Assembly (NCBI GenBank): GCA_030278955.1
Contig: JAOANR010000003.1
Location: forward strand, 21,227,050 to 21,291,049
Direction of reading: 5' to 3'
From: Hygrophila difformis
Lineage: Eukaryota > Streptophyta > Magnoliopsida > Lamiales > Acanthaceae
Length of the DNA stretch: 64,000 nt
Below, one piece after another: positions 13,245-25,121 of this stretch. The position numbers and the translations under genes are program-made. Below the pieces are notes generated by a model. That model did no database searches, was not told the DNA's origin, and saw only the letters and a list, made by a program, of their open reading frames with translations. Position 1 is the stretch's first letter. Each line of letters begins with the position of its first letter.

Positions 13245-13412
13245 GATATTTATAATTAATTTTATTTCCTTTTTAAATAGGGTTATTTTTGTATTTTTAT
13301 TATTAAATGACTTCTCCTTTTAAAAAAAGTAACCCCTACCTACTTTGAAAAAAAGTAGAATTTTAACTTTTGCTTCTCCTTTTATTTGAAAAAAAAGTCA
13401 AAACAAACAGCT
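13245..13412. mobile_element. Right part of the same inverted-repeat element
   Basis: Continues the element begun at 7315-7528 after the copia target duplication. It ends in GTCAAAACAAACAGC, the inverted partner of the left terminus. Confidence 0.55.
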
Positions 13413-14171
13413 AAAAAAATTCAAAAGGACTCTTAGAAGAAGCAAAAGTCAAAAAAAAGAGTGTCTATATGAGAAAGCAATTAGAAAGTAATTAGAAAGG
13501 TTTGAGAAAGCAAAAGTCAAGAAAGGTTTGAGCTTGTTAAGAGGATGTCTATATGAGAAAGCAATTAGAAAGTAAGTTTGGGAGCTTAAAAAAGAGTGTC
13601 ATGTGTTTTGCATCTATTGGGAAGATTGAGTAGCAGATCACTTGTATCATTTCTTGTACTAAGAGGTTGTCTTACTTGGGATGACTGAGGTATCGGCCTT
13701 GCAACATGTTTCAGAATTTTTTGGTGTGAAATGTATAGAGGGTTCCTCATTCTTCATTTTCTGCCTTCCACCTTCTGCCATGTACCTCATTTTCCAACCT
13801 TCTTCCTTGATCTCCTTGCTATCCACACTCCATTTTATTCGATGCAATGGATTTGACACTATTGCAGGGGAGACATGATATTAAAGCAAGTTTATAGACT
13901 GGCTCATGAATTCATCACCTGCGAACTCCACTGTTTGTTCAACTTGAATGTATGCACATATAACTCTTGCTGTTTGGAAGGAATCGGTTGTGCTTGATGA
14001 GCTTATTGTAGAGGAATAGAAGGGCTATTGCACATTGGGAATTTGTAGGCCAGACTGGTTGGTGAAAGGACCTTGAGCATGTTGGTCGCGTGTATTGAAT
14101 TACTTCAGAGAGTAATTACTAATATTCAGCATATGTGGTTTCAAATCCAACAACGCAGATGATAACTAATA
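13413..14171. other. Noncoding stretch with a local 30-bp duplication
   Basis: No supported gene. A segment of about 30 bp (TGTCTATATGAGAAAGCAAT and onward) occurs near 13461 and again near 13546, with related AAGCAAAAGTCAA motifs around them. The 65-codon frame at 13681-13878 is not recognisable. Confidence 0.5.
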
Positions 14172-14410
14172 CTCCCTCCAATTTTTTTATTTTTAAGTGT
14201 TACGTTTTGACTTTTTTTTACTGTTCATAATGCATTTTGACTTATATTTTTGTTATAGTTATAGAAGATAAAATATAGTCAAGTGAGATCTTGTTGGATT
14301 CGCCTCATCTTGTAGTTTTTAAATATCAAATTTTTAGAATTTTTACTTGTACCGAATTTGAGTTATTAATCGTTGAAAATGTGCATCAGCATACGTGCAA
14401 ATGAAAAGTA
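14172..14410 (+). mobile_element. Stowaway-like MITE, decayed right end
   Basis: Starts CTCCCTCCAATTTTT after a TA (14170-14171). Its interior (AGATAAAATATAGTCAAGT, ATCTTGTTGGATTCGCCT, TTGAAAATGTGCATC) matches the MITE at 63581-63839 on the opposite strand and the two halves of the MITE at 26602-26703 and 57385-57468. The right terminus is too diverged to place exactly. Confidence 0.65.
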
Positions 14411-14953
14411 ACGCTATGTTGAATTCTACATTTTTAATGCTGAATTAACATGTTAAATTAACCAAAAAAACATGATGCAAATAAAATCGAGCCGTCCGAT
14501 GGCCAATTAATTTAAAGGGGAGACTTTGATTACTGAGGAAGATGTGTATATTTTTGGGTAAGCAAATTTTAAAATTTATGTTCCTCAATTCAAGGATATA
14601 ATAATTGAAGGATTAAATCTAATTTATTCATTAATGCAATTAACAAAGACAAAACAAATTTCTCTTAGCATTAATAACCAAGAATTTATTAGGTATGTAT
14701 ATCCTGATTCAGGGTACAAACCGAACTTTTGCCCATGTGGATCTCACAGTCACAGGGATAGGTTTAGAAGCTGATTCAGTCTGCGCTGAATCTATAAGCT
14801 CCTATATATTATGTGCTAGGTTTATCATTTGGATAATATTAACTTATTTATGGTAATCGTAATTAAATATTTTAATTAGGGGTGAATGTACGTATAATTT
14901 ATTTCATTCCATTAATTTGAAGACATTCTATTTTTTAGAAGAATACTCTGTAT

Positions 14954-15949
14954 GTGGGAATTCATCATAATCCAGCAATTTGTTTAGTCATTCGCCCTAC
15001 GTCGCTGCAGCCGTCGGTACCAATCTTAGAAAGATGTGCTCTCTGTGGCATAAACGACAACGTGCTCCACCACCGTCTCCCATCAGTCGGAACTGCACAT
15101 GGGATCTCGTGGTCGTGTTACATTATCGACATCTCCACCGTCCGTAATGTGGTTCGGAACGGTTTCCCAGATCTGTGCTTCTACCTATTGCCACATATCA
15201 CGGAGGCCGATTTCGAAGGTTAAGTTTTCTATTTCAAGTATTATTGTTTTGAGTTATAGGCTCAGACTTGTTGTTTCGGGTAGCTATTGATGATTGGTTT
15301 TGGGTAATGGAAGCAATATTGTTCTGGCAATGTGGCGATTAGTGGTTTGGGGTTGTATTTTCAAGAGTCATTTCCTTCAACTCGCTTCAAGGTTAGTGTT
15401 TGCATTTTTAATTTATCACATTGGTCATGCAATGGAAGCAATGTTGCGATTAGTGGTTTGGGGTTTTACTTATGGTTTTTGTTCCGACAGTCGTTAGTGG
15501 GCAATGGAAGCAATTTTAGTTACACAAATATGTGATTTTTTATTATGGGTTTTGCTTAATTTTTGTGCTTCATCTATTCACCCAAAACATAGAGGGTTGT
15601 GGCATTTGTAAACCTTAGACGAGGCGGGTCTTGTATGTGGGGGAGAATTGTTTTATGTGCAGGTATTGATTTATCAACCACGTCTATTTTTATTATGAAA
15701 CTCCATTTTTTAGAAACATTTTTGTGTTTTAAAATGATAGTGTTGCAGTCTGTTATCCTATAGCATTTAGAAAACTCCAATTTTTTTTTTCTTATCATTA
15801 TATGATACTTTATAAATTTAGGTTAATTGTGGTGTTTTTTGCTGCAGAAATTCTACAGCAGAATGGAGCCAGAAGCACCCCAGGAAAAGGTGATACAGCT
15901 AAACTCGATTCGGTACTAGAACATCACGAGCGTGTCGATGAGCGGATTT
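14954..15949 (+). CDS. Possible two-exon gene, unknown function
   Basis: A GC-richer, exon-like block (about 14985-15222) in AT-rich surroundings can encode a Cys pair, RCALCGINDNVLHH, which could be half of a small zinc site. It ends at GAAG followed by GTTAAG, a possible donor. A strong acceptor (TTTTTTGCTGCAG, ending 15847) opens a second block with two usable frames: one ends RY at 15919, the other runs to a TAG at 15947-15949. The joining frame cannot be decided. I do not recognise the protein. It may be a real small gene, a fragment or chance. Confidence 0.25.
15288..15515. repeat. Degenerate tandem repeats in the putative intron
   Basis: Three copies of a GGCAATGGAAGCAAT-like unit occur. 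In two of them the unit is followed by GTGGCGATTAGTGGTTTGGG or a near match (around 15330 and 15447). Spacing is irregular, about 60-110 bp, so this is an old duplication rather than a clean minisatellite. Confidence 0.6.
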
Positions 15950-16220
15950 AGAAGCATAATTTACATTCCCTCTTGCTAACTTATTGTGTTTTGGTGTGTG
16001 TGGTACACAGGTACTTTAGTAGGTGGTTGATAATCGTGTGTTGTTAATTAATGTTAGTGCATAAATGGCTTTTAACTATGTATATGCTCTTGATTTTAAA
16101 CATTTTTCAATGGGGTTATGAACAAGCATGTCCCTTTTTGCCACAGCTCTTTGCTTGGTTCTAAAGTGATTTGATTTTGAGTTATGAATTATTTCCACAT
16201 GATGTAACACCAAATTGTTG
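15950..16220. other. Noncoding flank
   Basis: AT-rich sequence with no gene signal. If the preceding gene is real, the first part would be its 3'UTR. Confidence 0.4.
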
Positions 16221-16713
16221 TAAATTGCTCTTATCAAATTATAGTGAATTACATGATGAGTTTGTGATTGTTTAATTCAAATTATATATCATCACATTTA
16301 TGGCATTAAACTATCACAAGCTGGCATTTGCTCTAGCACATACATCACCTAAAAGCATCATATGTATCAGTTAAAATTAGCACATGATGGTTACACCACC
16401 AAATACGATCATATTCTGCAACATAACCCATAACCAATAATAATTAATTCAAGCATATTAATTATTTAATGTCAGCACACGATTTGAATTACACCAACAC
16501 ACAAATCGAATTACACAGCACAGTTTTTAAAGTCAGCACATGAATTATGTGCCAATTTTAAATGATACTACTACATGTGATGCTTTGGGATGATGTATGT
16601 GATGGAGCAAGCTTGTGATGGTTTATTGACATCAATATGATGATTTTTAATTTGAATTGAACAAGCACACAAACCCATCATATAATTCCCTATAATTTGA
16701 TAAGAGCAATTTA
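16221..16713. mobile_element. Long foldback (palindromic) MITE-like element
   Basis: Almost the whole 493 bp folds on itself. The outer arms AATTGCTCTTATCAAATTAT (left) and ATAATTTGATAAGAGCAATT (right) are exact complements. The match continues with few mismatches through about 75 bp, then resumes in an inner pair (CATCACATTTATGG... facing ...ATCAATATGATG). A loop of roughly 130 bp contains repeated AATTACACCAACACA-like motifs. TA lies at both edges (16221-16222 and 16712-16713), a possible target duplication. It has no coding capacity. Confidence 0.8.
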
Positions 16714-17682
16714 AAACATGCTTTTACTTTTTCTATATATATACATATTTAAATTCAGTGCATGTACTCATCATATAAAAGATATACTATAATCACACAC
16801 ATCATTGCAAAGCATCACATGTATAACATGTACTAATAAAACCAAGATCTGATTGACTTATTTGAATTTTATTTAGGGGTCAGCACACAAATTGAATTAC
16901 ACAAGTACACTTTTTTAAGGTAAGAATATAATCGAATTACATGATGTGTTTGTGTGTGAGATCTAATTACACTAGCACACAGATAAAATTACACCAGCAC
17001 ATGTTTAATGTGTTTATCTAATTTTCACCCGTGATGGACTGAGTTTGTGGCGTCATTAAACTTTCCACATAAAAATTTTAAAAAAAAAAATTAAAAAATT
17101 AAAAAAAGAATTAAGCAAATCAAACATTCAAACTAGCAAAAATTCTTGTTCAAAATAACAACAATTTTAGAAGGAAAATAACTAACCAATCGACTTAAAA
17201 GGAGAAACACATTCAGACAAATTAGTATTCTGATGATTGTTGACTTTTGGAATGTTTTCATTCCTCAATTTCCGTTATGAAAGTGGGAAAGTGAATATTT
17301 AATTCCTGCAATTGTGTGTGGCCCATAAATGACATATATCTTCCAATTTTTTACCCAGCACAGGACACTAATGAAGTTAGCAATTTCAGCTGGGGCTGAA
17401 TATCCATCATTCAGCTTGCTAACCGAACCGGATCTCACATTCATGCTTGGCAACTAATAATTTACTGAACTTTGTATCATTAAATTTGAAAGATCGTTTC
17501 TTGCTTAAATTCAATGAAGTGCATTTATAAAATTCACCCAATAATAATAATATACTGTAGGAGTATTATATACAATCAGGTAGACCGAATTTACAAAGTA
17601 GACAGCGCAAGAATACATCTATATATAAGCATCGATGCTCGTCTGTAAAAGAAATAATGTTGATTCCCTATCCTAGTTTTCA
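16714..17682. other. Noncoding region 3' of the PPR gene
   Basis: 16880-17010 repeats motifs from the foldback loop (GTCAGCACACAAATTGAATT, ACACCAGCACATG), suggesting a decayed relative. An A-rich stretch is at 17075-17110. The part next to 17683 presumably holds the PPR 3'UTR (minus strand). The 62-codon minus frame at 17265-17453 is unsupported. Confidence 0.45.
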
Positions 17683-19707
17683 TTAGTAGTTCCAAAAGAT
17701 TTCCTCCTGTCTTGATTTTCTCTTGAGATAAAGAGAGATGAGCTTTTTGTACGTCCAATCCTTTCTCTTTGAATACTCCAAAATGGCTTCTGAACTCAAA
17801 TGAAACTCTCCTTTTCCCATAGCCATAAAGACGTGGGGATCAGTTAACACAGTAACAGGATCATCCCAGTTAAGATTGCTCAAGGAAAATTCCAGATTTT
17901 TCCCCAATTTTCTATCCAAGTATGCATCGACAACACAGCCATATGTCACAAGATCAGGAACCACTGCTTCATGTTTCATGTGTTCAAGGCTCAAATGCAA
18001 ATCCCAAAACAACGACATTTTGCTGAATGCAAGTAGTCTAATGTTAAATGTATTTACATCGGGGTTAAACCCAGATTCGACCATCCTTACAAACTCCCGC
18101 TGCAAGCTTTTCATTTTGAAATTTGCTGCATAGGATAGAAGCAGAAGGTTCCATAGAAGATTACCGACATTTTTCCTTGCAAGACCTACATCCTGCACGA
18201 AACGACCTAAAGCATAAAATTTATTTTCCTTGATGTAAGCGAATGAAACCGCCCTAATAGCTTCTTCTTCAATGAGAACCCTTGACCTCTTGAGACGACC
18301 ATAAGCAACTTCCATGGCAGTCAATGTACCAAATGCACTGTAATATATTACGTAAGCATTTCCAATGGTTGAATTTATAGAATACCCCATCGAAACCATC
18401 TGCTTTATCATGAATTCCATGCAATCGAGCTGTCCTATCTTACCAAAATTGGAGATGGCCATGTTAAAAAGATTTGGCAACAATTTAGAATATTTTAGCT
18501 CCACTTGGTGCAGAATTCTCATGACCGTATCAAAATCTCTCTTAGTACCATAGATAAAGATCAATTCAGAGATAAGCTCAATTTTAGGCACAAATGAACT
18601 GTTCAACATTTCATCCCAAACTTCCAAAGCTTTATATAACAAACCATTATTGGCGTAATATAGGAGCAAAGCCGATAGAGAATCATCATCTGGCAAAACC
18701 ATTCCTGATTTTTTCTCAACACGTTTTCCAAGAACCAAAGATGATCTTTCTCCACTTAAGTCCTGTGCTAGTAAATCAGAACTGCAAATGACATGCCTCC
18801 CCGCATAGACCTCATGTGTCCCCTGCAAACTTGGTTATTAACATATCCACAGCTACTCTCTTTCAAAGATGTTTAGTGTATATGTGTACTATAAAAACTT
18901 GCAAAATTAATGCCCTTGCGTGAATTACTGGAAATAATCATGATCATGATTTAACTAATGAATTAGCAATAGGCATGATCATTCACTGCCAAAGAAAGAA
19001 AAAGCACTACGNNNNNNNNNNNNNNNNNNNNNNNNNNNNNNNNNNNNNNNNNNNNNNNNNNNNNNNNNNNNNNNNNNNNNNNNNNNNNNNNNNNNNNNNN
19101 NNNNNNNNNNNNNNNNNNNNNNNNNNNNNNNNNNNNNNNNNNNNNNNNNNNNNNNNNNNNNNNNNNNNNNNNNNNNNNNNNNNNNNNNNNNNNNNNNNNN
19201 NNNNNNNNNNNNNNNNNNNNNNNNNNNNNNNNNNNNNNNNNNNNNNNNNNNNNNNNNNNNNNNNNNNNNNNNNNNNNNNNNNNNNNNNNNNNNNNNNNNN
19301 NNNNNNNNNNNNNNNNNNNNNNNNNNNNNNNNNNNNNNNNNNNNNNNNNNNNNNNNNNNNNNNNNNNNNNNNNNNNNNNNNNNNNNNNNNNNNNNNNNNN
19401 NNNNNNNNNNNNNNNNNNNNNNNNNNNNNNNNNNNNNNNNNNNNNNNNNNNNNNNNNNNNNNNNNNNNNNNNNNNNNNNNNNNNNNNNNNNNNNNNNNNN
19501 NNNNNNNNNNNAGAGGGTTCTGGTTATCAAAGGCCCACCACCACTAACCTAAAAATTGTAGAAACCATAATGGCAACAAAAGAAAAATAGTACCTTGGGA
19601 CGAATTGCTTTGCTTGGATTTTGATCTTTTAAGGAAAATTGACATAAATGCCTCCCCCGCAGTGTATCCAAGGCAAGAGGAGTAAAACTCAGCAGTGCAA
19701 CCTCCAT
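17683..19707 (-). CDS. Pentatricopeptide repeat (PPR) protein, probably organellar
   Basis: Two exons on the minus strand: 19707-19594 (38 codons, starting MEVALLSFTPLALDTLRGRH) and 18822-17683 (379 codons plus TAA). The donor CCAAG|GTACT and acceptor TTTGCAG|GGGACA join in phase 0 to give 417 residues. The second exon has degenerate 35-residue helical repeats (SALLLYYANNGLLYKALEVW, NTFNIRLLAFSKMSLFWDL, DLVTYGCVVDAYLDRKLG), typical of P-class PPR proteins that bind specific organellar RNAs. The N-terminus is hydrophobic and Ser/Arg-containing, plausible for a plastid or mitochondrial transit peptide. From memory the family resembles Arabidopsis At3g42630, a plastid PPR protein of similar length; this is unverified. 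The intron contains a 500-N gap, so an extra in-phase exon cannot be excluded, though none is needed. Confidence 0.88.
19012..19511. other. Assembly gap of exactly 500 N
   Basis: A run of 500 undetermined bases inside the PPR intron. The round number suggests a scaffolding placeholder, so true size and content are unknown. Apparent reading frames across it are meaningless. Confidence 1.
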
Positions 19708-20830
19708 TTCTATCAATGAAGCGAACATATTAAGAGGATAGCGGCATATTCACTAAGAAAAATGAGCATGTTTCAAAAAGTATAATTGAATAAATAATTT
19801 AATTTTGAAAATAATGTTTATTTATGGCATATTGACAGCACTATTTTTCATGAAAATTTTCTCTGATTATGTTAAAGTAGAGAACCAAACAATTTTGAAC
19901 AAATCATATTTATTCTCTAGTCCACTATCCTACACTAATATCCATAGGCGGATGCACACAGAATGGTGTAGAATGGTGTGGTGGCACAAGACACCACTTA
20001 ATTTATGAATTAGTAGCTTAGTACTGTTTTAAACTAAACTATTTTTATATTTGGATTAATTTGTCTAGGCGCAACCACTCCAACTTTTATGGAGACACAT
20101 CTCTCCTCAATTCTAACTTAGCTTCTTCCATGTTTTTTCGTGTTGTCACTTCTATCTTTAATTTCAATATAGCTTCTATTATATTTTATGACATTGCTAA
20201 AATTTTCTGCATCCACCTCTGCTAATATACCAATTAAAAACAATAGAAAATGTAGATACCTGAACGAAACTAAATAAACTCCCTGATTATAATCCAAGGA
20301 CAGAGGCTCCTCTTCTTCCTCCAGTCGTGGCTTCAGAAATGGCAAAGGTGATGCGCAACAGTGGACATCAATTTTTTAAAAGACATAAACGAATTAAAAA
20401 CAAAGTAAAACAAGTATAGATGCGCAATGCACTATATATTGCAATAGCTTGATCAAGAAGAGTGACAGGAAGAAGAGGACTCACAGGTGAGATAGCTTAC
20501 GGCGAGACAGCGGACGGCGGCGGGAGACTCAAATCCAGACCCACAACCAGGACGGACGATACAGATTGAACGCGGGAAGACGGGCGGCGACACCAGACAC
20601 AGTCGGACGGAGAGCAGGTTCAGCGAGGGTGTAATGGGAGGCGGATGGCGACAACACCGTGGATGATGGGCTCCCTGGACACGGAGTTAACGAACGATCG
20701 GTGGCACCGGAGGCGGAAGAACAAGACAACGCCGAGGAAGGAGGCTGCAGTCACACTCACGCAGCGGCAGCCGGCAAGAATGAGGAGGCTGGGGACGGAT
20801 GATTGGGAATTTGGAATTGAAAACCCAGAT
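19708..20830 (-). promoter_or_regulatory. Upstream region and likely 5' leader of the PPR gene
   Basis: Between 20460 and 20830 the sequence becomes GC-rich, with CCTCC- and CGCC-rich leader-like composition on the minus strand, unlike its surroundings. It lies upstream of the PPR start. A leader exon near 20500-20830 followed by a 5'UTR intron would fit, but the splice sites are not certain. Small minus-strand frames here (20118-20345, 20529-20729) lack recognisable content. Confidence 0.35.
19946..20219. mobile_element. Possible MITE with GGATGCA termini
   Basis: The left end has AGGCGGATGCACACAGAA; the right end, read on the other strand, has AGAGGTGGATGCAGAAAA. These imperfect inverted repeats bound about 275 bp of AT-rich noncoding sequence. 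No clear target duplication was found. Confidence 0.4.
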
Positions 20831-21336
20831 TAGGGGTTTAGGCCTTTAGGGATTGGGGATTGGGAATTATTCGAGTTGAGTCGAAATGACTGAATAAATG
20901 TCAAATTAGTTCTTTTTCTTTTCATTTTGACAAATCAGTCCTTTATCTATTTTTATATCCAATTAGTCCTCTACATTTTGCATTAATGTCTAATTTAATC
21001 TTTTTTTATAAAATAATCTCCACTTGACACTCTTTTATATTAAATTGACCACCAATCTTTCAAACTATTTTATTTTAACCCCCAAAACTTTAAATAGTGA
21101 TTTTTATTAATCCATACATCAAATAAATGTCCAACATGCTTCCGTAAGAAAAATTAAACAAAACCTCATACCTCGGATTTGACTGCCTTGTCGCCGGGTC
21201 TTCCGAGCTCTGGGATTTTACGGACTCATTCCAACCACACGACCGCAGCCAATGGTTCACCTGCTCTGGGCTCCTTCAGCAACAGTCAGCACAGTCCTAT
21301 TTCGTTCCTACCATAGGACGTAGCGAGGTTTGGGGC
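20831..21336. other. Noncoding region between the PPR gene and the LINE
   Basis: Repeated AATTAGTC(C/T)T-like phrases at 20900-21000, otherwise featureless. The GC-richer block 21180-21320 has no open frame of note. Confidence 0.4.
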
Positions 21337-21689
21337 AAAAGAGTTTTTTTTTTTTTTTTGAGAGTAAGAAAATGGCATTCCATAAATCGAGCAACATACA
21401 CAGCCCCATATGGCTTCACAAATTCAGTCCTACACACGCCACAATCAAACAAAACAACAACCTCACAGAGACACAGACAACCAGGTAGGACATCAGTTTA
21501 ACAGCCTTCTCACATCAAAGAGCATTTCACCTCCGATTACCCTTACTGCTGTACTAATTCATTCTAGATACCAGAACACAGTCTACCAATGCAAAAAGCA
21601 ATTCAAAACAAACATTTACTCAAGGCTTCACACAATATAGACCAGTGTTCTCTCCCAAATAAAACATAGGCCTGACTCTTCAACACCCT

Positions 21690-22140
21690 CCCAATTTATC
21701 CCCATTCTTCAATATGGCATTCCCCTGAAGCTCCAATTTTTGCCCAATAGTCCGCAAGAGAATTACGTTCTCGCAAAATGTGTTGGAATCTCACCATCCC
21801 TGAGCATCTCAGGACCGCTACTATAGGGCCAATATGTTTTCGCATGCGCCACATGATCTTATTTGGTTCGGCCATCCACTTCACTACATTAATCGAATCG
21901 CACTCAAATACAATCTTTTGGAGAGAAAAGCCTTGGTCCCTGATTAAGGCCTGACATATCCGACTGATGGCTAGGACTTCCGCCTCTGATGATTCTTTTA
22001 TCCCAATGAATCGGCAATAGTGAAAATCACATTCCCTTCATCATCACGAATGACACCTCCAATCCTTGCCGGCCCCGGGTTACCGAACGAGGATCCGTCC
22101 GTGTTAATTTTCCACCACCCTTTCTCGGGCCGAATCTAAA
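21690..22140 (-). pseudogene. LINE C-terminal RNase H remnant
   Basis: The minus strand near 22130-22030 reads WWKINTDGSSFGNPGPA and IGGVIRDDEGNVIF, the N-terminal motif of plant RNase H with its catalytic Asp. The C-terminal part, RFQHILRERNSLADYWAK, is at about 21810-21740. Stops and frame changes interrupt the middle. Confidence 0.75.
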
Positions 22141-22504
22141 CCAACCCCTGCCGAGGCTCTCTCACTGTTGCCCCACCAACCCCACATCTTCCAGCGATAA
22201 AAAGAGCCTCTGGAAACTAATTTTTTAGCCCACATGATCTGACATCACTCACCTTTCCAGCCACTTGCCACCACAATCTATCTCTCCATTTGATATCCTC
22301 AATGACCATCCCAATGTTAGGAGCTACCTGCTTGAAAACTACTGAGTTGCGCAGCTTCCATATCGACCAAACAATAGCCACCCTTGTAATCATCCAAGCT
22401 TCCTGACGGCTTCGGTTCAATTCACAATGCAACCACCAGTCTAACAAATTTTCCACTCTCCCGGGAATTGTCCACTCAACTCCAAACCAGGCGACCCCTT
22501 GGTA

Positions 22505-25121
22505 CTAAATACTTTTTGCTACCTCGCAACCATAGAAAAGATGGTCGTGTGATTCACTTTCCGATCCACAGCAAGGACAGTAGGAGTTCCCAACCGGAAT
22601 ACAGCCCCTAAGATGAAGTGTCTCTCTTACTGGCAGTGCACTTTGAAACAGTTTCCATACCAATAATTTTGCCTTCACAGGCACCTTGATTTTCCATAGC
22701 TTTCTCCATCTACTCAGAGAGTCAACATTTACATCCTCCTGAGAATATGTCAAACAGGATTTGATGGTAAAGACACCATTACCTTCCCGAACCCAAGCCA
22801 CCTTATCCTCTACAAATCTGCTCAGCTTCACCCTCCTGATAACCGCCAAGAACTCTTCCCACACAAGCCTTTCCCAGTCAAACAATGCTCTCTTCAAAGG
22901 AACGCTCCATCTCCACTCAAACCCATCCCAAGAGCCAAAGTCTTTGATCTTCCCTTCCTTATTTACCGCCAAGGTGAAAATTCTAGGGAACAATTCCCTT
23001 AGCGCCCTACCTTCCTCAACCCAGATATCCAACCAAAATTGTGTGGCGCCACCATCCCCCACTATTATTGTAAAACCACCGCCAGTCCTCCCAGCTTCCG
23101 ACCATTCCCAGGATTTACATATGTAGCCCCAAGGAGATCTGCATGGTCTCACCTCAGGTACCAAGGGTGCTCTATTACCATAGTATTTCGCATCCACCAC
23201 CTCCTTCCAAAGAGAGTGCTCATTGCCTAACCTCCACCGCCATTTAAGCAGCAAAGCGGCGTTAGTATCCTGCACACTCCAGATCCCCAAACCTCCTGCC
23301 TTTTTTTCATTGCATAACCTATCCCAACAGATAGTGTGGAGCTTTCTACCGCCCTCCAAGTCATTCCAAAAGAACCCTCTTTTAAGCCTTTCCAACCTCT
23401 CGGCCACCGCTCTTGGAACCTTAAACAGTGAAAGGAAATATATTGGGAGGTTATTCAATACAGATTTAATAAGACAAATCCTTCCTGCCTGGGATAAAAG
23501 TCTCCCCTTCCAACTGGCAAGTCGTTTCTCCACTTTTTCCAACACCGGATTCCAAATAGCAACACCATTTAACCTCCATCCTATGGAAATCCCCAAATAC
23601 TTCATGGGCCATGTTCCAACTCCGCACCCAAGCATTTCAGCAGCTGTACTTAATAAATCCTCCGAACAATTAATCCCATAAATTTTGCTCTTCCCAAAGT
23701 TTATTCTCAAACCCGTAGCCAATGTCAGGCACCTCAAGATTATTTTGATTAACATCACTTCAGAGATTTCTGCTTCACAAAAGATGACTGTATCATCTGC
23801 GTACTGAAGATGAGAGACGACCGGACCACCGGCTCCTGTGCTTAGTCCTATTAGCAGTCCCAGTTCTGAGGCATTTACCATCATCCTGTTAAAAATTTCA
23901 GCAACCAAAACAAAAAGGTAGGGAGATAGTGGGTCGCCCTGCCTCAGTCCTCTTTGTATTCCAAAAAAATTTCGTAGGAGACCCGTTTACCAACACAGCA
24001 GTTGTGGCCGAGGAAACCAACTCCATAATCCATTTCCACCACTTTTCCCCAAATCCCATAGCTTCCAAACTCCAGAGAGGGCTTCCCACGACACGTTGTC
24101 GTATGCCTTGGCAAAATCTAATTTTACTACAAAACCACACCTCCCTGATGAAGACACTGCATGAACAACTTCGACAGCGATAAGAGCACCGTCTAAGATT
24201 TGCCGTCCGCGCACAAACGCCATTTGGGCCAGCCCTACTAAACTGCCCATTACCTCCCTTAATCTGCTCACCAGCACTTTCGCTACAATCTTATACATAC
24301 TCCCAACCAAAGATATTGGCCTGTAATCACAAAAGTCAATTGGATTTTCATTCTTCGGAATAAGAGCAATGAATGACCCACCCATCTCTTTAGGCAACGG
24401 GCAGCCCCTTTCGAATCTACCGACAACCTCCAAAACTTCCCCTTTCACCACTTCCAAATATTTTTTTAAAAAAGCCATGTTGAACTCGTCTGGCCCGGGA
24501 GCCCTATTACTGTCACAGCTCCATATGGCCATCCTGACCTCATCCTCCAAAAAGCTCCTCTCCAGCCACCCCCGCGCTTCCTCATCGACCTTGGGCATCC
24601 CCACATTAAATATGTCGAAAAGTTCCTTCTCCTGCCTGGTGAAAGCAGACTGGAAATGCTGAAAAGCTAATTCTTTAATTTCTCTGGGATCATCAATGAC
24701 AGTACCATCCCTATGGATGGCCCCAATAAAACCCTTCCTCCTATGGAGAGCTGACATGGCATGAAAAAACTTGGTGTTTTGATCCCCCTCTTTGAGCCAC
24801 CGCACTCTTGACTTTTGGAACCAACGCCTCTCCTCGGCAATAAATAATTTATTCAATTCCCATCTTTTCCTAACCCAATCAGACCGCTTTTCCTCTACCC
24901 CATCACCTACCATCAAGTGTTCTTCCAGCTCTTCTAGTTCCACCAACAATTTTTTTTATTTTATGTTCCAAATTTTCCGCCCCATATCCATCCCACTCTC
25001 GAATTTTATTTTTTAAGGTGCGCAAAATCCCAAACAGCCTAGGCTCTCCAGTTGACTCTCGGCCCTCAACTCCTCCCCCCAAAACCTCTCTCACAAGCTC
25101 AACAAAACCATTTTCCTCCAT
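22505..25121 (-). pseudogene. LINE reverse transcriptase remnant
   Basis: RT blocks are clear: RAPGPDEFNMAFLKKYL, FIALIPKNENP, DYRPISLVGSMYKIVAKVL, FVRGRQILDGALIA, KLDFAKAYDNVSW, RGLRQGDPLSPYLFVL and the catalytic QYADDT, then the thumb (GLRINFGKSKIYG, LGISIGWRLNG). The C-terminus has CIPVGNSYCPCCGSESESHDHLF, a zf-RVT zinc-binding motif. The frame shifts near 24945, near 24070 and near 23965, the last beside an A7 run on the plus strand. The open block 23908-22505 (467 codons) is the longest surviving piece. Confidence 0.88.

Noticed and set aside
17265..17453. 62-codon minus frame downstream of the PPR stop
   Set aside because: Short, no known motif, in the probable 3'UTR.
18975..19547. Frames of about 180-190 codons on both strands
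   Set aside because: Almost entirely unknown residues from the 500-N gap.
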